This document shows positions 53,757 to 62,576 of a stretch of DNA of 64,000 nucleotides, piece after piece. The position numbers and the translations under genes are program-made. Numbering within the stretch: position 1 is the first letter of the stretch; each line of letters starts with the position of its first letter. Source of the DNA: Dolomitihabitans soli (GTDB lineage: Bacteria > Actinomycetota > Actinomycetes > Streptosporangiales > Streptosporangiaceae); the NCBI RefSeq assembly GCF_022213955.1, contig NZ_JAKNTW010000001.1, positions 930,001 to 994,000 on the forward strand. Reading direction: 5' to 3'. The notes below the pieces were generated by a model, which was not told the DNA's origin, did no database searches, and saw nothing but the letters and a program-made list of their open reading frames with translations.

Positions 53757-55151
53757 ATGGCAGACGACAACCCGTTCAGCGGCGGATTCACGCCGGTGAC
53801 CGAGGAGATCACCGCATTCGACCTGCCCGTCACGGGCACCCTGCCGCCGGAGCTGTCCGGCCGCTACCTGCGCAACGGCCCCAACCCGATCGACCTCGAC
53901 CATCCGCAACCGCACCTGTTCCTCGGCGAGGGCATGATCCACGGCGTCCGGCTGCGTGACGGCAAGGCGGAGTGGTACCGCAACCGGTGGGTGCGATCCG
54001 ACAAGGTGGCCGCGGCTCTGGGCGAGGAGCCGCGCCCCGGCCCGTATTTCGACGACCGCGACTTCGCGGCCAACACCCACGTCATCGGGCATGCCGGCCG
54101 TACGATCGCGCTGATCGAGGCGGGTCTGCCCGCCTACGAGCTGACCGAGGAGCTGGAGACGGTCGGGCGCTGCGACTTCGGGGGCACCCTGCCGGGCGGC
54201 TACGCGGCCCACTCCAAGCTCGACCCGCGCACGGGCGAGCTGCACGCGATCGCCTACTACTACGGCTGGGAATACGTCCAGCATGTCGTGATCAGCCCCG
54301 AGGGCAAGGTCACCCGGACCGTCAACATCCCGATGCAGGACAGCCCGATGATCCACGACTTCGCGCTCACCGAGAAATACGTCGTCATCTACGACCTGCC
54401 GGTGACCTTCAGCATGGCGGCCCTCGAATCCGGCGTCCGCCTGCCGTACGCGTGGAACGAGGAGCACCCCGCGCGGGTCGGGCTGTTGCCGCGCCACGGC
54501 GAGGCCAAGGACGTCCGCTGGTTCGACGTCGATCCCTGCTGGGTCTTCCACACGCTGAACGGCTACGAACTCGACGACCAGGTGGTCATCGATGTGGTCA
54601 GCTACGACAGCCTGTTCGTCGGCACCAGGCTCGACAGCGGCGGGCCGCCGGCACTGGACCGGTGGACCCTCGACCTGCACTCGGGCATGGTGAAGCAGAC
54701 GCGGATCGACGACCGACCCCAGGAGTTCCCCCGGATCGACGAACGCCGCGTCTCGCTGCCGCACCGCTACGGCTACACCAGCGCGACCAGGTCGCTCGCG
54801 GACTTCCTGCCGCGCCGCGCCGGGGACCTGGGTGACCTGTCCGACCCCGCGTTCACCGAGGCCCTGGTCAAGCACGACCTGCGCACGGGAGGCCAGGAGG
54901 CGCACCTCTTCCCGCGCGGCGCCAACGCGGGCGAGCCGCTCTTCGTGCCCGCCGCCGCCGACGGGGCGGAGGACGACGGCTACGTCATGACGTACGTGAA
55001 CGACCCCGAGCGTGGTGCCGCCGACCTGGTGATCCTCTCCGCTCAGGACTTCGCGGGCGACCCCGTCGCCACGGTGCACCTGCCCGCGCGGATCCCGCTC
55101 GGGTTCCACGGCAGCTTCATCCCCGACTCGACTGGTCACAATCCCCGGTAG
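53757..55151 (+). CDS. Carotenoid cleavage oxygenase family protein
   Basis: A 464-residue seven-bladed propeller dioxygenase (RPE65/CCD family). The four iron-binding histidines are His152 (AAHSKLD), His200 (MIHDFAL), His265 (VFHTLNGYE) and His451 (GFHGSF). The N-terminus has the typical GTLPPELSGRYLRNGPNP. Members cleave carotenoids, stilbenes or lignin-derived alkenes; none of the carotenoid-synthesis genes is in this window, so a stilbene-like substrate is equally possible. AAAGGA precedes the ATG. It lies in an operon with a TetR regulator, inserted between tyrA and cmk. Confidence 0.93.
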   Translation: MADDNPFSGGFTPVTEEITAFDLPVTGTLPPELSGRYLRNGPNPIDLDHPQPHLFLGEGMIHGVRLRDGKAEWYRNRWVRSDKVAAALGEEPRPGPYFDDRDFAANTHVIGHAGRTIALIEAGLPAYELTEELETVGRCDFGGTLPGGYAAHSKLDPRTGELHAIAYYYGWEYVQHVVISPEGKVTRTVNIPMQDSPMIHDFALTEKYVVIYDLPVTFSMAALESGVRLPYAWNEEHPARVGLLPRHGEAKDVRWFDVDPCWVFHTLNGYELDDQVVIDVVSYDSLFVGTRLDSGGPPALDRWTLDLHSGMVKQTRIDDRPQEFPRIDERRVSLPHRYGYTSATRSLADFLPRRAGDLGDLSDPAFTEALVKHDLRTGGQEAHLFPRGANAGEPLFVPAAADGAEDDGYVMTYVNDPERGAADLVILSAQDFAGDPVATVHLPARIPLGFHGSFIPDSTGHNPR

Positions 55152-55202
55152 CCTCGTCTCGGAGCAGTCGAGCGCCTACAAAGGCATACAGAGGGAGTGG
55201 CC

Positions 55203-55859
55203 GTGACCGGTCTGGTCGTCGCCATGGACGGTCCTTCGGGATCGGGCAAGTCGAGCGCTTCGCGCGGCGTCGCGCGGGCGCTCGGGCTGCGCTATCTCGA
55301 CACGGGCGCCATGTACCGCGCGGTCACCTGGTGGATGCTCCAGCAGGGAGTCGACCTCGGTTCCCCGTCGGCCATCGCGGCCAGGGCGGGTGAGCCTGTG
55401 CTGGAGATCGGCGCCGACCCCGACGCCCCCTCGATCGCCGTCGGCGGAGTCGACGTGGCAGGCCCGATCCGCAGTCACGAGGTGACCGCCGCGGTCTCGG
55501 CCGTCAGCGCCGTCCCCGAGGTGCGCAGTCGCCTCGTCGCCGAGCAGCGTGCCGTCATAGGCGCCGGCGACATCGTGGTGGAGGGCCGCGACATCGGCAC
55601 GGTGGTGGCCCCGGCCGCCCAGGTGAAGATCTATCTGACCGCGAGCGCCGAGGCCCGCGCCCAGCGGCGCACGGCGGAGCTCGCCGGCAGCACGGTGGAG
55701 GCGCAGCGCACCGCGATGGCCAGGCGTGACACCCTGGACTCGACGCGGAAGGCCGACCCCCTCGCGATGGCGGGAGACGCCGTCGAGCTCGACACCACCG
55801 CGCTCAACCTCGACGAGGTCATCGCCGAGGTCCTGCGACTGGTAAAGGAAACGACGTGA
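55203..55859 (+). CDS. cmk: Cytidylate kinase
   Basis: Phosphorylates CMP and dCMP. The 218-residue protein has P-loop [15 protein letters not shown], the nucleotide-binding [24 protein letters not shown] and the lid [25 protein letters not shown] 55203 lies 5 nt after AGAGGGAG; the GTG at 55197 overlaps that site and is less likely. The stop overlaps the GTG of der. Confidence 0.95.
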   Translation: MTGLVVAMDGPSGSGKSSASRGVARALGLRYLDTGAMYRAVTWWMLQQGVDLGSPSAIAARAGEPVLEIGADPDAPSIAVGGVDVAGPIRSHEVTAAVSAVSAVPEVRSRLVAEQRAVIGAGDIVVEGRDIGTVVAPAAQVKIYLTASAEARAQRRTAELAGSTVEAQRTAMARRDTLDSTRKADPLAMAGDAVELDTTALNLDEVIAEVLRLVKETT

Positions 55860-57271
55860 CGGGGGAGTACGACGACGAGAGCGGCTGGATCGAGGCCGAG
55901 CTCGCCGATCTGGAGGTGGACTCCGCCGAGGAGACCGCCGATACGGGACCCCAGCCGGTGGTCGCCGTCGTGGGCAGGCCGAATGTGGGCAAGTCCACGC
56001 TGGTCAACCGCATCATCGGCCGCCGGGAGGCGGTCGTGGAAGACGTTCCGGGCGTGACCCGCGACCGGGTGACCTATGAGGGCACCTGGCGGGGGCGCAC
56101 CTTCACCCTGGTCGACACCGGCGGCTGGGACCACGAGGCGACCGGCATGGCGCTGCGCATCGCCGAGCAGGCGCAGGTCGCGGTCGAGCTCGCCGACGTG
56201 GTCCTGTTCGTGGTCGACGCCACCGTCGGCGCGACCGACGCCGACCAAGCCGTCGCCGACGTCCTGCGCCGCTCGGGCAAGCCCGTGGTGCTGGCCGCCA
56301 ACAAGGTCGACGACCAGCGAATGGAGTTGGAGGCCAGCTCGTTGTGGGCGCTCGGCATCGGGGAACCGCTGCCGGTCTCCGCGCTGCACGGCCGGTCCAG
56401 CGGTGACCTGCTCGACGTCATCCTCGACGCCCTGCCCGACGCGCCGCCTCAGCGGTTCGGCGCCGAGCGCGGCCCACGCAGGGTCGCCCTCGTCGGGAAG
56501 CCCAACGTCGGCAAGTCCTCGCTGCTCAACAAGCTGGCCGGTGAGGAGCGCGTGCTCGTCGATCCGATGGCGGGCACCACCCGCGACCCGGTGGACGAGC
56601 TGATCGAGCTCGGCGGCAAGACCTGGCGGTTCATCGACACCGCGGGGATCAGGCGCCGTGACCGTGAGCTCCAGGGCGCCGACTTCTATGCCAGCATGCG
56701 CACCAGGGCCGCACTTGAGCGCTCTGAGGTCGCCATCGTGCTCATCGACGCCAGCGATGTCCTCACCGAACAGGATCTCCGGATCATCTCCCTGGTGATC
56801 GAGTCCGGCCGCTGCATGGTGGTCGCGTTCAACAAGTGGGACCTCGTCGACGAGGACCGGCGCTACTACCTGGAGAAGGAGATCGACCGCCAGCTGGTCC
56901 GCGTTCCGTGGGCGCTGCGCGTCAACATCTCCGCCAAGACGGGCCGGCACATGGACCGCCTGGTCCCGGCGATCGAGCGGGCCATCGACTCATGGTCCTC
57001 CCGCGTCTCCACCGGCCGGCTCAACGCCTTCCTCACCGAGCTGGTCCAGGGGACTCCCCCGCCCGTCCGCGGCGGCAAGCAGCCCAAGATCCTCTTCGCC
57101 ACCCAGGCATCGGTGGAGCCCCCCAAGTTCGTCCTCTTCACCTCGGGCTTCCTGGAGGAGACCTACCGCCGCTTCATCGAGCGCCGGATCCGCGAGGAGT
57201 TCGGTTTCGCCGGCTCTCCCATCGCGGTCAACATGAAGATCCGCGAGAAGCGAGCCGTCAAGAAGAAGTGA
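55856..57271 (+). CDS. der: Ribosome biogenesis GTPase Der (EngA)
   Basis: A 471-residue double GTPase for 50S assembly. G domain 1 has [30 protein letters not shown] and NKVD; G domain 2 has [30 protein letters not shown] and NKWD. A C-terminal KH-like domain ends [22 protein letters not shown]. An acidic N-terminal extension of about 35 residues ([21 protein letters not shown]) is typical of actinobacterial Der. GTG 55856 overlaps cmk. Confidence 0.97.
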   Translation: MTGEYDDESGWIEAELADLEVDSAEETADTGPQPVVAVVGRPNVGKSTLVNRIIGRREAVVEDVPGVTRDRVTYEGTWRGRTFTLVDTGGWDHEATGMALRIAEQAQVAVELADVVLFVVDATVGATDADQAVADVLRRSGKPVVLAANKVDDQRMELEASSLWALGIGEPLPVSALHGRSSGDLLDVILDALPDAPPQRFGAERGPRRVALVGKPNVGKSSLLNKLAGEERVLVDPMAGTTRDPVDELIELGGKTWRFIDTAGIRRRDRELQGADFYASMRTRAALERSEVAIVLIDASDVLTEQDLRIISLVIESGRCMVVAFNKWDLVDEDRRYYLEKEIDRQLVRVPWALRVNISAKTGRHMDRLVPAIERAIDSWSSRVSTGRLNAFLTELVQGTPPPVRGGKQPKILFATQASVEPPKFVLFTSGFLEETYRRFIERRIREEFGFAGSPIAVNMKIREKRAVKKK

Positions 57272-57277
57272 CCCGCC

Positions 57278-57328
57278 CCTTCGCCACAGGTCACTCCGGG
57301 TGGTGCCCGGAGTGACCTGTGGCGAAGG
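57278..57328 (+). terminator. Very long perfect hairpin terminator after der
   Basis: A perfect 23-bp stem (57278-57300 with 57306-57328) around a TGGTG loop begins 6 nt after the der stop. It may terminate from either side. Confidence 0.9.
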
Positions 57329-57374
57329 CATGTCGTGGCATTTCGGCGGCGCTGATGGTCTATCGCCGCGGAGG

Positions 57375-57606
57375 TCACGTGACGGCGGCGAGAACAGCTT
57401 CGAAGGCAGGAGTGAGTTCGGTGGCGTTGACCAGGTAGACGCTCACCAGTTGATCACCGCTGCCCACGACTCCTTCGATGATGGAACCGTTTCGGTCGCA
57501 CACGGCCGTCGCGGACCCTGCCGCCGTACTCGGCGCAGGTCTCGGCGAAGTCCTTCCTGACCGTGGCGGCATCGGCGCCGCCGCCGACGTCGGCCCTCAG
57601 GGGGCT
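57375..57606 (-). pseudogene. Decayed 3' remnant of a gene
   Basis: On the minus strand the C-terminal frame reads DRNGSIIEGVVGSGDQLVSVYLVNATELTPAFEAVL, clearly protein-like, while the upstream half (DAATVRKDFAETCAEYGGRV) is in another frame, so a frameshift lies near 57510-57525. A stop at 57607 and no start codon complete the damage. It looks like the C-terminal 70 residues of a small secreted or lipoprotein-type protein, cut off where the SnoaL gene ends. Confidence 0.5.
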
Positions 57607-57639
57607 TCACCGCCGAATGCCATCCGGGCGCGACCTGCT

Positions 57640-58131
57640 CTACGGCGACGCCGGGGAGCAGGCGGCGGCGATGGCGGCGGGGTCCCAGTAGAACGGGCGG
57701 CATTCGAGCATGCGCCCGTTCCGTACGGTGATCAGTTGCAGGATCAGCGCGTCGACCTCCCGGCCGGTGGCCCGGGCCCGGAAGCGCACCCGGTTCCGTA
57801 CCACGACCGTGTCGCCGTCTCCCCAGTGTTCCTGCTCAAGGAATTCCATCGACTCCCAGATCTGACTGAACGCGGCGAGGAACCGTTCCATGCCGTCATG
57901 CCCCCGCCACGTCCCCGTGCCCGTGAACGGCAACCCCGGAGCCTGGTGCAGGACCACCTCGGGGTCCAGGTAGGCGGCGACCTCGTCGTAGCGGGCAGTG
58001 CCGAATCCGCCGGCGGCCACGTAGGCGGCCTCGGCCGCGTAGAACCTCTCCATCACCGCCCAGGCGTCGTCGTGGGCGTGGTCGCCGGCCCTGGATTCGC
58101 CGGCCTGCTCGTCTGTAGCGTTCGTGATCAT
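57640..58131 (-). CDS. SnoaL-like/NTF2-fold protein
   Basis: A 163-residue protein with the SnoaL cone fold: MERFYAAEAAYVAAGGFGTARYDEVAAYLDPEVVLHQAPGLPFTGTWRG-like opening, GHDGMERFLAAFSQIWESMEF, VVVRNRVRFRARATGREVDALILQLITVRNGRMLECRPFYWD. The family covers ketosteroid-isomerase-like and polyketide-modifying enzymes as well as non-enzymatic proteins. ATG 58131 is chosen because the fold starts about 25 residues later; the frame upstream lacks similarity. It lies 113 bp after the DUF1330 gene on the same strand. Confidence 0.82.
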   Translation of the reverse strand: MITNATDEQAGESRAGDHAHDDAWAVMERFYAAEAAYVAAGGFGTARYDEVAAYLDPEVVLHQAPGLPFTGTGTWRGHDGMERFLAAFSQIWESMEFLEQEHWGDGDTVVVRNRVRFRARATGREVDALILQLITVRNGRMLECRPFYWDPAAIAAACSPASP

Positions 58132-58244
58132 ATTCTCAGTGTCGCCCAGCAGGTCAGGGCGATGCTGGCGGCCATCGGACCTCTCACGGAGCCCTGCGTC
58201 GGCCGCCACAAGCCTTTCCTGGCGAACCCGTTCCGGCCGCACGG

Positions 58245-58559
58245 CTAGGCCGGAAGTGAGAAGCCCTCGGGCGGCGCGCCTTCGACGAACAGCATCCCCA
58301 CCCGAACCTTGCCCTCTCGTATCTCCCGGGCCCGCCGGTACTCGGGAGAGTCGTACCACTCCCGGATCCGGTCCATATCGGGGAACTCGATGACTACGAA
58401 CCGGGAGGAGTCCCAGGTGCCTTCGGCGGGCTCGGGCGTGGGGCTCGCGACCAGGTAACGGCCGCCGTGGCTGAGGATGGACGGCTGGGCCACGACGGCG
58501 TAGGCCAGGCCGGCCTCCTCGTCGAGCACATCGACGTTGACGATGACGTAAGCGGACAT
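58245..58559 (-). CDS. DUF1330 family protein
   Basis: A 104-residue dimeric alpha/beta-barrel-type protein: AYVIVNVDVLDEEAGLAYAVVAQPSILSHGGRYLVASPTPEPAEG, then RFVVIEFPDMDRIREWYDSPEYRRAREIREG, the DUF1330 signature. Function unknown. ATG 58559 has GGGA 6 nt upstream, while the in-frame ATG at 58571 has its purine-rich site directly abutting, so 58559 is preferred. It is divergent from a TetR regulator. Confidence 0.85.
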   Translation of the reverse strand: MSAYVIVNVDVLDEEAGLAYAVVAQPSILSHGGRYLVASPTPEPAEGTWDSSRFVVIEFPDMDRIREWYDSPEYRRAREIREGKVRVGMLFVEGAPPEGFSLPA

Positions 58560-58623
58560 ATGATTTCCCATCCCTTGGACACGGCGTGTACTTATGTCAC
58601 GGCAGAGACTATTGCATCCCCTG

Positions 58624-58629
58624 TATCCT
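58624..58629 (+). promoter_or_regulatory. -10 box of the second TetR gene (TATCCT)
   Basis: TATCCT lies 7 nt before GTG 58637. A palindrome ACACGGCGTGT (58579-58589) in the same divergent intergenic region is a candidate operator. Confidence 0.5.
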
Positions 58630-58636
58630 GTTCAAG

Positions 58637-59359
58637 GTGAGCATCGACGAGGGCGAACGCGTCGCAAGTGTGATGAGCCGCCGGGAGCGGCTGCGGGTGG
58701 AGACGAGCCGGGAGATCAAGGCCATCGCGCTGCGGCAGCTGGCAGAAGGGGGGCCCGGAGCGATCTCACTGCGCGGCATCGCCCGCGAGATGGGGATGAC
58801 CGCTCGCGCGATCTACAGTTACTTCCCCACCCGAGACGACCTGATCACGGCACTGATCAGCGGAATCGCCGCCTCGCTCGCAGAGGCGACAGAGGCCGCG
58901 AGCAACGCCGTGCCCGACACCGATCCCGGCGGCAGGCTGATGGCCTGGGGTCAAGCCCTGAGGGAATGGGCGCTGGCGCACCCGGAGAGCTTCCGGCTCT
59001 TCTACGGCCACCCCGTCCCCGGCTACCAGCCCCCCGAGGACGGGCCGGTGGACCAGACGGCACGCCGGGTGTGCCGCGACCTCACCCGCCTGGTGGCCGC
59101 CGCATGGCCCCACGCGCGGCACCACCAGCCCGAGGACACCTCCTGGTCCGACCTTCACCCGGACTACGTCGCGAAGATCCAGGCAGACCTCCCGGACGTG
59201 CCACCCGCCGCAGCGGCGCTCGCGCTGCGCGTCTGGGGCCGGATGCACGGCCTGGTGGCCCTGGAGATCGACGGCCACATCCACCCCGTCGCGGGCAACC
59301 CGGCAGCCCTGCACCGCGCCGAGATGCTCGACCTGGTCAGGTCACTGGGCCTGGCCTAG
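58637..59359 (+). CDS. TetR/AcrR-family regulator
   Basis: A 240-residue regulator. The helix-turn-helix lies in about residues 15-65 (RVETSREIKAIALRQLAEGGPGAISLRGIAREMGMTARAIYSYFPTRDDLITALI); the C-terminal part has the WALAHPESFRLFYGHPVPGYQPPED segment of the WHG/TetR_C_13 group. GTG 58637 is chosen for the -10 box 7 nt upstream; ATG 58673 is an alternative. Divergent from DUF1330-SnoaL, which it may control. Confidence 0.88.
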   Translation: MSIDEGERVASVMSRRERLRVETSREIKAIALRQLAEGGPGAISLRGIAREMGMTARAIYSYFPTRDDLITALISGIAASLAEATEAASNAVPDTDPGGRLMAWGQALREWALAHPESFRLFYGHPVPGYQPPEDGPVDQTARRVCRDLTRLVAAAWPHARHHQPEDTSWSDLHPDYVAKIQADLPDVPPAAAALALRVWGRMHGLVALEIDGHIHPVAGNPAALHRAEMLDLVRSLGLA

Positions 59360-59517
59360 GTTCTGCCCGAGGCGATCACGTGACAGTCCGCGCCCGTGAC
59401 CGCGCAGGAAGGCGCCGCGGAGGTGGTCAGGCTGCAGCGCACGATCGTGGAGCGGGTCGTCGTCCTGGCGCGGGCCGGGGTGTCGTCGCAGCCACCGTCA
59501 GCCGGCTTCGCTCGTGA

Positions 59518-61044
59518 TCACCCGGACGGATCCTGGCGGGCAGTCCTGGGCATCAGGAGGGCGACCAGAACGGCCAGGGCACAGAGCGCGGCGGTGAGGA
59601 GGAAGATCTCGGTGTACTCGGTGTGCAGCGCCGCCAGCACCTTCTGCTCGTATTCGGCCAGCCGCCTGGCGAATTCCGCCCGCTCGACCCCGAAGGGCAG
59701 GGGAGTGTCCAGCTCGGCGGTGAGCGACTGGAACCGGTAGTAGCCCCACGCGGACAGTCCGGCCACGCCGAGCAGCATGCCCATCATCCGGGCGACGACC
59801 ACCGCGGCCGAGGCCACCCCGTGCCGCGCGGCGGGCATGATCCCGAGCACGGCGGCGGACACGGGGGCGATGACCACGCCGAGCCCGGCCCCGGCCACGA
59901 TCAGGTCGATGTCCATCCTGATCCCGGCCGAGGCCAGGTCGGCCGGCCACTGCCCGATGCGGACGTAGCCCACCGTGGCGACGACCAGGCCCACGACCGT
60001 CACGACCCGGTCGCCGAAGCGCCGGGCGAGCAGCCCGCCGAGCAGGGCGGTCACCGACAGCGCGATCAGGAAACGGGAGAGCACCAGGGCGCCGCCGACG
60101 GCGTCCTCGCCCAGCAGGGTCTGGGCGGCGAGTTGCACGTCGACCAGGGTGACGAGCAGGGCGGCGCCGGTCAGGAAGCTCACCCCGAGCGTCGCCAGGA
60201 ACGGCCCTCGGCGGACTCCCGACAGGTCGATCAGGCGGACGGGCGACCGGATCTCCCACACCACGAACGCCACCGCCGCGACCGCCCCGGCGGCGATCAG
60301 GGGCGCCCCCCACGATGGAAGCACGCCCTTCCCCGGCTCGGGGTTGTAGAGCCCGGCGACCAGCGCCGCCAGGGCGAGCGCCAGGAGCAGCCCGCCCACG
60401 AGGTCGACCCGTGGGGCGGCGGCACGGCGGGGCGCGGCGGGCAGGGTGCGCCACACGGCGACCGCCGCGAGGGCGGCCAGCGGGATGTTCACCCAGAAGA
60501 TCCCGCGCCAGCCGGCCAGGGCGGCCACTCCCGCGCCGTAGAGCGGGCCCAGGACGCTGCCCAGCTCCTGGGCGGCCCCGACGGCGCCCAGGGCCACCGG
60601 CCGGGCGCGAGCGTCCCACAGGTCGCCGATGAGGGCCATGGTGATCGGCAGCAGCGCGCCGCCGGCGAGTCCTTGAACAGTGCGACCGGCGACCAGCAGC
60701 GGCACCGAGCCCGCCAGCGCGGTCAACGCGGAACCGAGGGCGAAGCCCGCCAGACAGGCGAGGATCAGCGGACGCCTGCCGTACCGGTCGGAGAGGCCGC
60801 CGAGGAGCGGCATCGCGGCGACGTAGCCCAGCAGGAAGCCGGTCACGACCGGGGTGGCCCGCTCCAGGCGGTTGAGCGGGACGCCGACGTCGGCGGCGAT
60901 GTCGACCAGGACGGTGACGACGACGTAGGCGTCGAGCGCGGCGAGCAGCACGGCGGTGCCGCCCACGCCGAGCACCACCCGGCGCCGCGTGCGGTCACCG
61001 GACGCCTGGGCGAGCACGGGGGAGGTGGTCACGTGGTCATCCAT
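59518..61044 (-). CDS. MFS transporter, P55-like (14 TM)
   Basis: A 508-residue drug:H+ antiporter-2-type MFS protein. [26 protein letters not shown] is the helix-1 motif, motif A reads [14 protein letters not shown], and [22 protein letters not shown] follows; about 14 helices fit the length. It overlaps the LprG-type lipoprotein gene by 8 nt, the arrangement of lprG and the P55 transporter (Rv1411c-Rv1410c) in mycobacteria, where the pair exports triacylglycerol-type lipids. The same role is inferred here, although plain drug efflux cannot be excluded. Confidence 0.88.
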   Translation of the reverse strand: MDDHVTTSPVLAQASGDRTRRRVVLGVGGTAVLLAALDAYVVVTVLVDIAADVGVPLNRLERATPVVTGFLLGYVAAMPLLGGLSDRYGRRPLILACLAGFALGSALTALAGSVPLLVAGRTVQGLAGGALLPITMALIGDLWDARARPVALGAVGAAQELGSVLGPLYGAGVAALAGWRGIFWVNIPLAALAAVAVWRTLPAAPRRAAAPRVDLVGGLLLALALAALVAGLYNPEPGKGVLPSWGAPLIAAGAVAAVAFVVWEIRSPVRLIDLSGVRRGPFLATLGVSFLTGAALLVTLVDVQLAAQTLLGEDAVGGALVLSRFLIALSVTALLGGLLARRFGDRVVTVVGLVVATVGYVRIGQWPADLASAGIRMDIDLIVAGAGLGVVIAPVSAAVLGIMPAARHGVASAAVVVARMMGMLLGVAGLSAWGYYRFQSLTAELDTPLPFGVERAEFARRLAEYEQKVLAALHTEYTEIFLLTAALCALAVLVALLMPRTARQDPSG

Positions 61045-61735
61045 TCGGGGCGGTGACCTCGACGGGGGCGTCGTAGTCGTGGAACGTGACCGTGACGGTG
61101 CCCGCGCTGTCGCCGGTGCCCAAGGGCAGACTCGCCTTGAGCAGGCGGCCGGTCGCCTTGTCGACCCAGAGCTTCGCGTCGACTCCCTGGGTGATGCCGG
61201 GCACCAGCGGGAGGAGCGCCTGCCGGGAGAGCGAGGCGGCGACCCGGTAGGCGTCGAGGTCGGCGATCTTCTCGGCGGCCTCGGTGACCGGGCCGGTGGC
61301 GGAGGTGAGCAGGGCGGGCACGCCCTTGTCGGCGCTGAGGATGGCCGAGGGGTCGTAGATGGCGGCCAGCTCGGCTCTGGTCATCTTCTGGAAGCCGCCG
61401 GTCGGCCCCTTGAAGTGGACGGTGTCGCCGAGCAGCACGAAGTCGAGCTCCTGCAGGCTGCCGAGCACGTCGATCTGGATGGTGCCGTCGCCGTCGCCCT
61501 TCGAGGTGAGCCTGCCGTCCGCCTTGCGCAGCGGGACGGGAGGCTTTCCCTCCGTCTCGATGGCGAAGCCGGCGCTCTTGACCGCGCCCATCGCCGCGGC
61601 CGACTTTTTCAGCAGGTCGGCGCCGGCGGGCAGCGCCGCGCCCCCCGCGCCGCCCGCACCGCCTGTGCAGGCGGCGACGAGGAACGCCGCGGCGACGATC
61701 TGGACGAGGACCCCGAGGGTACGGCGATGCCACAT
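61037..61735 (-). CDS. lprG: LppX/LprAFG-family lipoprotein, LprG-like
   Basis: A 232-residue lipoprotein: signal [17 protein letters not shown], a Gly/Ala linker, then the LppX_LprAFG domain ([26 protein letters not shown]..., [52 protein letters not shown]), a lipid-binding half-barrel. It should bind acylated lipids for the MFS protein it overlaps. ATG 61735 has a -10 box TACGAT 7 nt upstream; the open frame beyond it has no such support. Confidence 0.88.
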   Translation of the reverse strand: MWHRRTLGVLVQIVAAAFLVAACTGGAGGAGGAALPAGADLLKKSAAAMGAVKSAGFAIETEGKPPVPLRKADGRLTSKGDGDGTIQIDVLGSLQELDFVLLGDTVHFKGPTGGFQKMTRAELAAIYDPSAILSADKGVPALLTSATGPVTEAAEKIADLDAYRVAASLSRQALLPLVPGITQGVDAKLWVDKATGRLLKASLPLGTGDSAGTVTVTFHDYDAPVEVTAPNG

Positions 61736-61742
61736 GTGCCGG

Positions 61743-61748
61743 ATCGTA
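61743..61748 (-). promoter_or_regulatory. -10 box of lprG (TACGAT)
   Basis: On the minus strand TACGAT ends 7 nt before the ATG at 61735; leaderless start predicted for the lprG-P55 operon. Confidence 0.5.
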
Positions 61749-61996
61749 GCGGGGCCACGGCCGGCCGTGGGACGCCCTGTGGATAACGGTTGGACCGGGG
61801 CCTCCGCCGTACGAAGGTCCTGATTCTCAGGCCCGGAAGCGGGGTGCCGCTGGACGATGCCTCTCGAACGCATGTGCACTCCTGGGTGTGGTGAGCGTAG
61901 AGTGCCCGGACGGCCTTCCCGGCAGCGGGCGTACGCGGCCGGGCCACGCACGCCGGACACCGCGCACCGGAAGCTCCCAGGCCGTGGGCGTCGACG

Positions 61997-62461
61997 TCAG
62001 CGAAGGCTCTTGAGGTGATCGACGATGGGATCGTAGGCGAGCTGCAGATCGTGGATCTGGTCGTCGGTCAGCAGATCGATGAAGTGCTCCCGGACCCCGG
62101 CGACGTGGTGCGGCGCGACCCGCTGGATGGTCTCCCAGCCGTGGTCGGTGAGCACCGCGTAGGTGCCGCGGCGGTCGTCGTCGCAGCTCTCCCTGATGAC
62201 CAGGCGGGCCGACTCCATCCGCGAGATCTGGTGCGACAGCCTGCTCCGCGACTGGATCGTGATGTCGGCGAGGTCGCTCATCCGCATTCTGCGATGCGGG
62301 TTCTCCGACAGGTTCACGAGGATCTCGTAGTCGTTCAATGACAGTCCGAACCCGTGCAGCTCACGATCCAGCCTGTGCATCAGAAGCTTGTGCGCGCTGA
62401 GGTGGGAACGCCACGCCCGCTGCTCGACCGTGGTGAGCCAGCGGGGCCCGTCGGTGCTCAT
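61997..62461 (-). CDS. MarR-family transcriptional regulator
   Basis: A 154-residue winged-helix regulator: LSLNDYEILVNLSENPHRRMRMSDLADITIQSRSRLSHQISRMESARLVIRESCDDDRRGTYAVLTDHG covers the recognition helix and the DDRRG wing. N- and C-terminal helices form the dimer interface. It faces lprG-P55 on the same strand upstream and CDF divergently; either may be a target. The -10 box TAGATT lies 6 nt before the ATG. Confidence 0.9.
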   Translation of the reverse strand: MSTDGPRWLTTVEQRAWRSHLSAHKLLMHRLDRELHGFGLSLNDYEILVNLSENPHRRMRMSDLADITIQSRSRLSHQISRMESARLVIRESCDDDRRGTYAVLTDHGWETIQRVAPHHVAGVREHFIDLLTDDQIHDLQLAYDPIVDHLKSLR

Positions 62462-62467
62462 GGAGGC

Positions 62468-62473
62468 AATCTA
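62468..62473 (-). promoter_or_regulatory. -10 box of the MarR gene (TAGATT)
   Basis: On the minus strand TAGATT ends 6 nt before ATG 62461, without a ribosome binding site. Confidence 0.5.
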
Positions 62474-62564
62474 TACGCAGGCCGCTCCCGGCTACGCCGT
62501 CCACGGGCACGTCCGCGGCGGCCTGGGGCCACCGGCGCTCGTCTGTGGCGGGGGAGCGGATGCG

Positions 62565-62570
62565 TAAGGT
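62565..62570 (+). promoter_or_regulatory. -10 box of the cation efflux gene (TAAGGT)
   Basis: TAAGGT lies 6 nt before ATG 62577, without a ribosome binding site. Confidence 0.5.
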
Positions 62571-62576
62571 GACTCC

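Noticed and set aside
53136-55151. Carotenoid biosynthesis cluster
   Set aside because: Only a cleavage oxygenase is present; no crtE, crtB, crtI or crtY homologue is found in the window.
59396-59740. Small plus-strand open frame between the TetR and MFS genes
   Set aside because: It lacks a ribosome site and most of it runs antisense to the MFS gene; its first 40 codons are weakly protein-like but match nothing I recognise.
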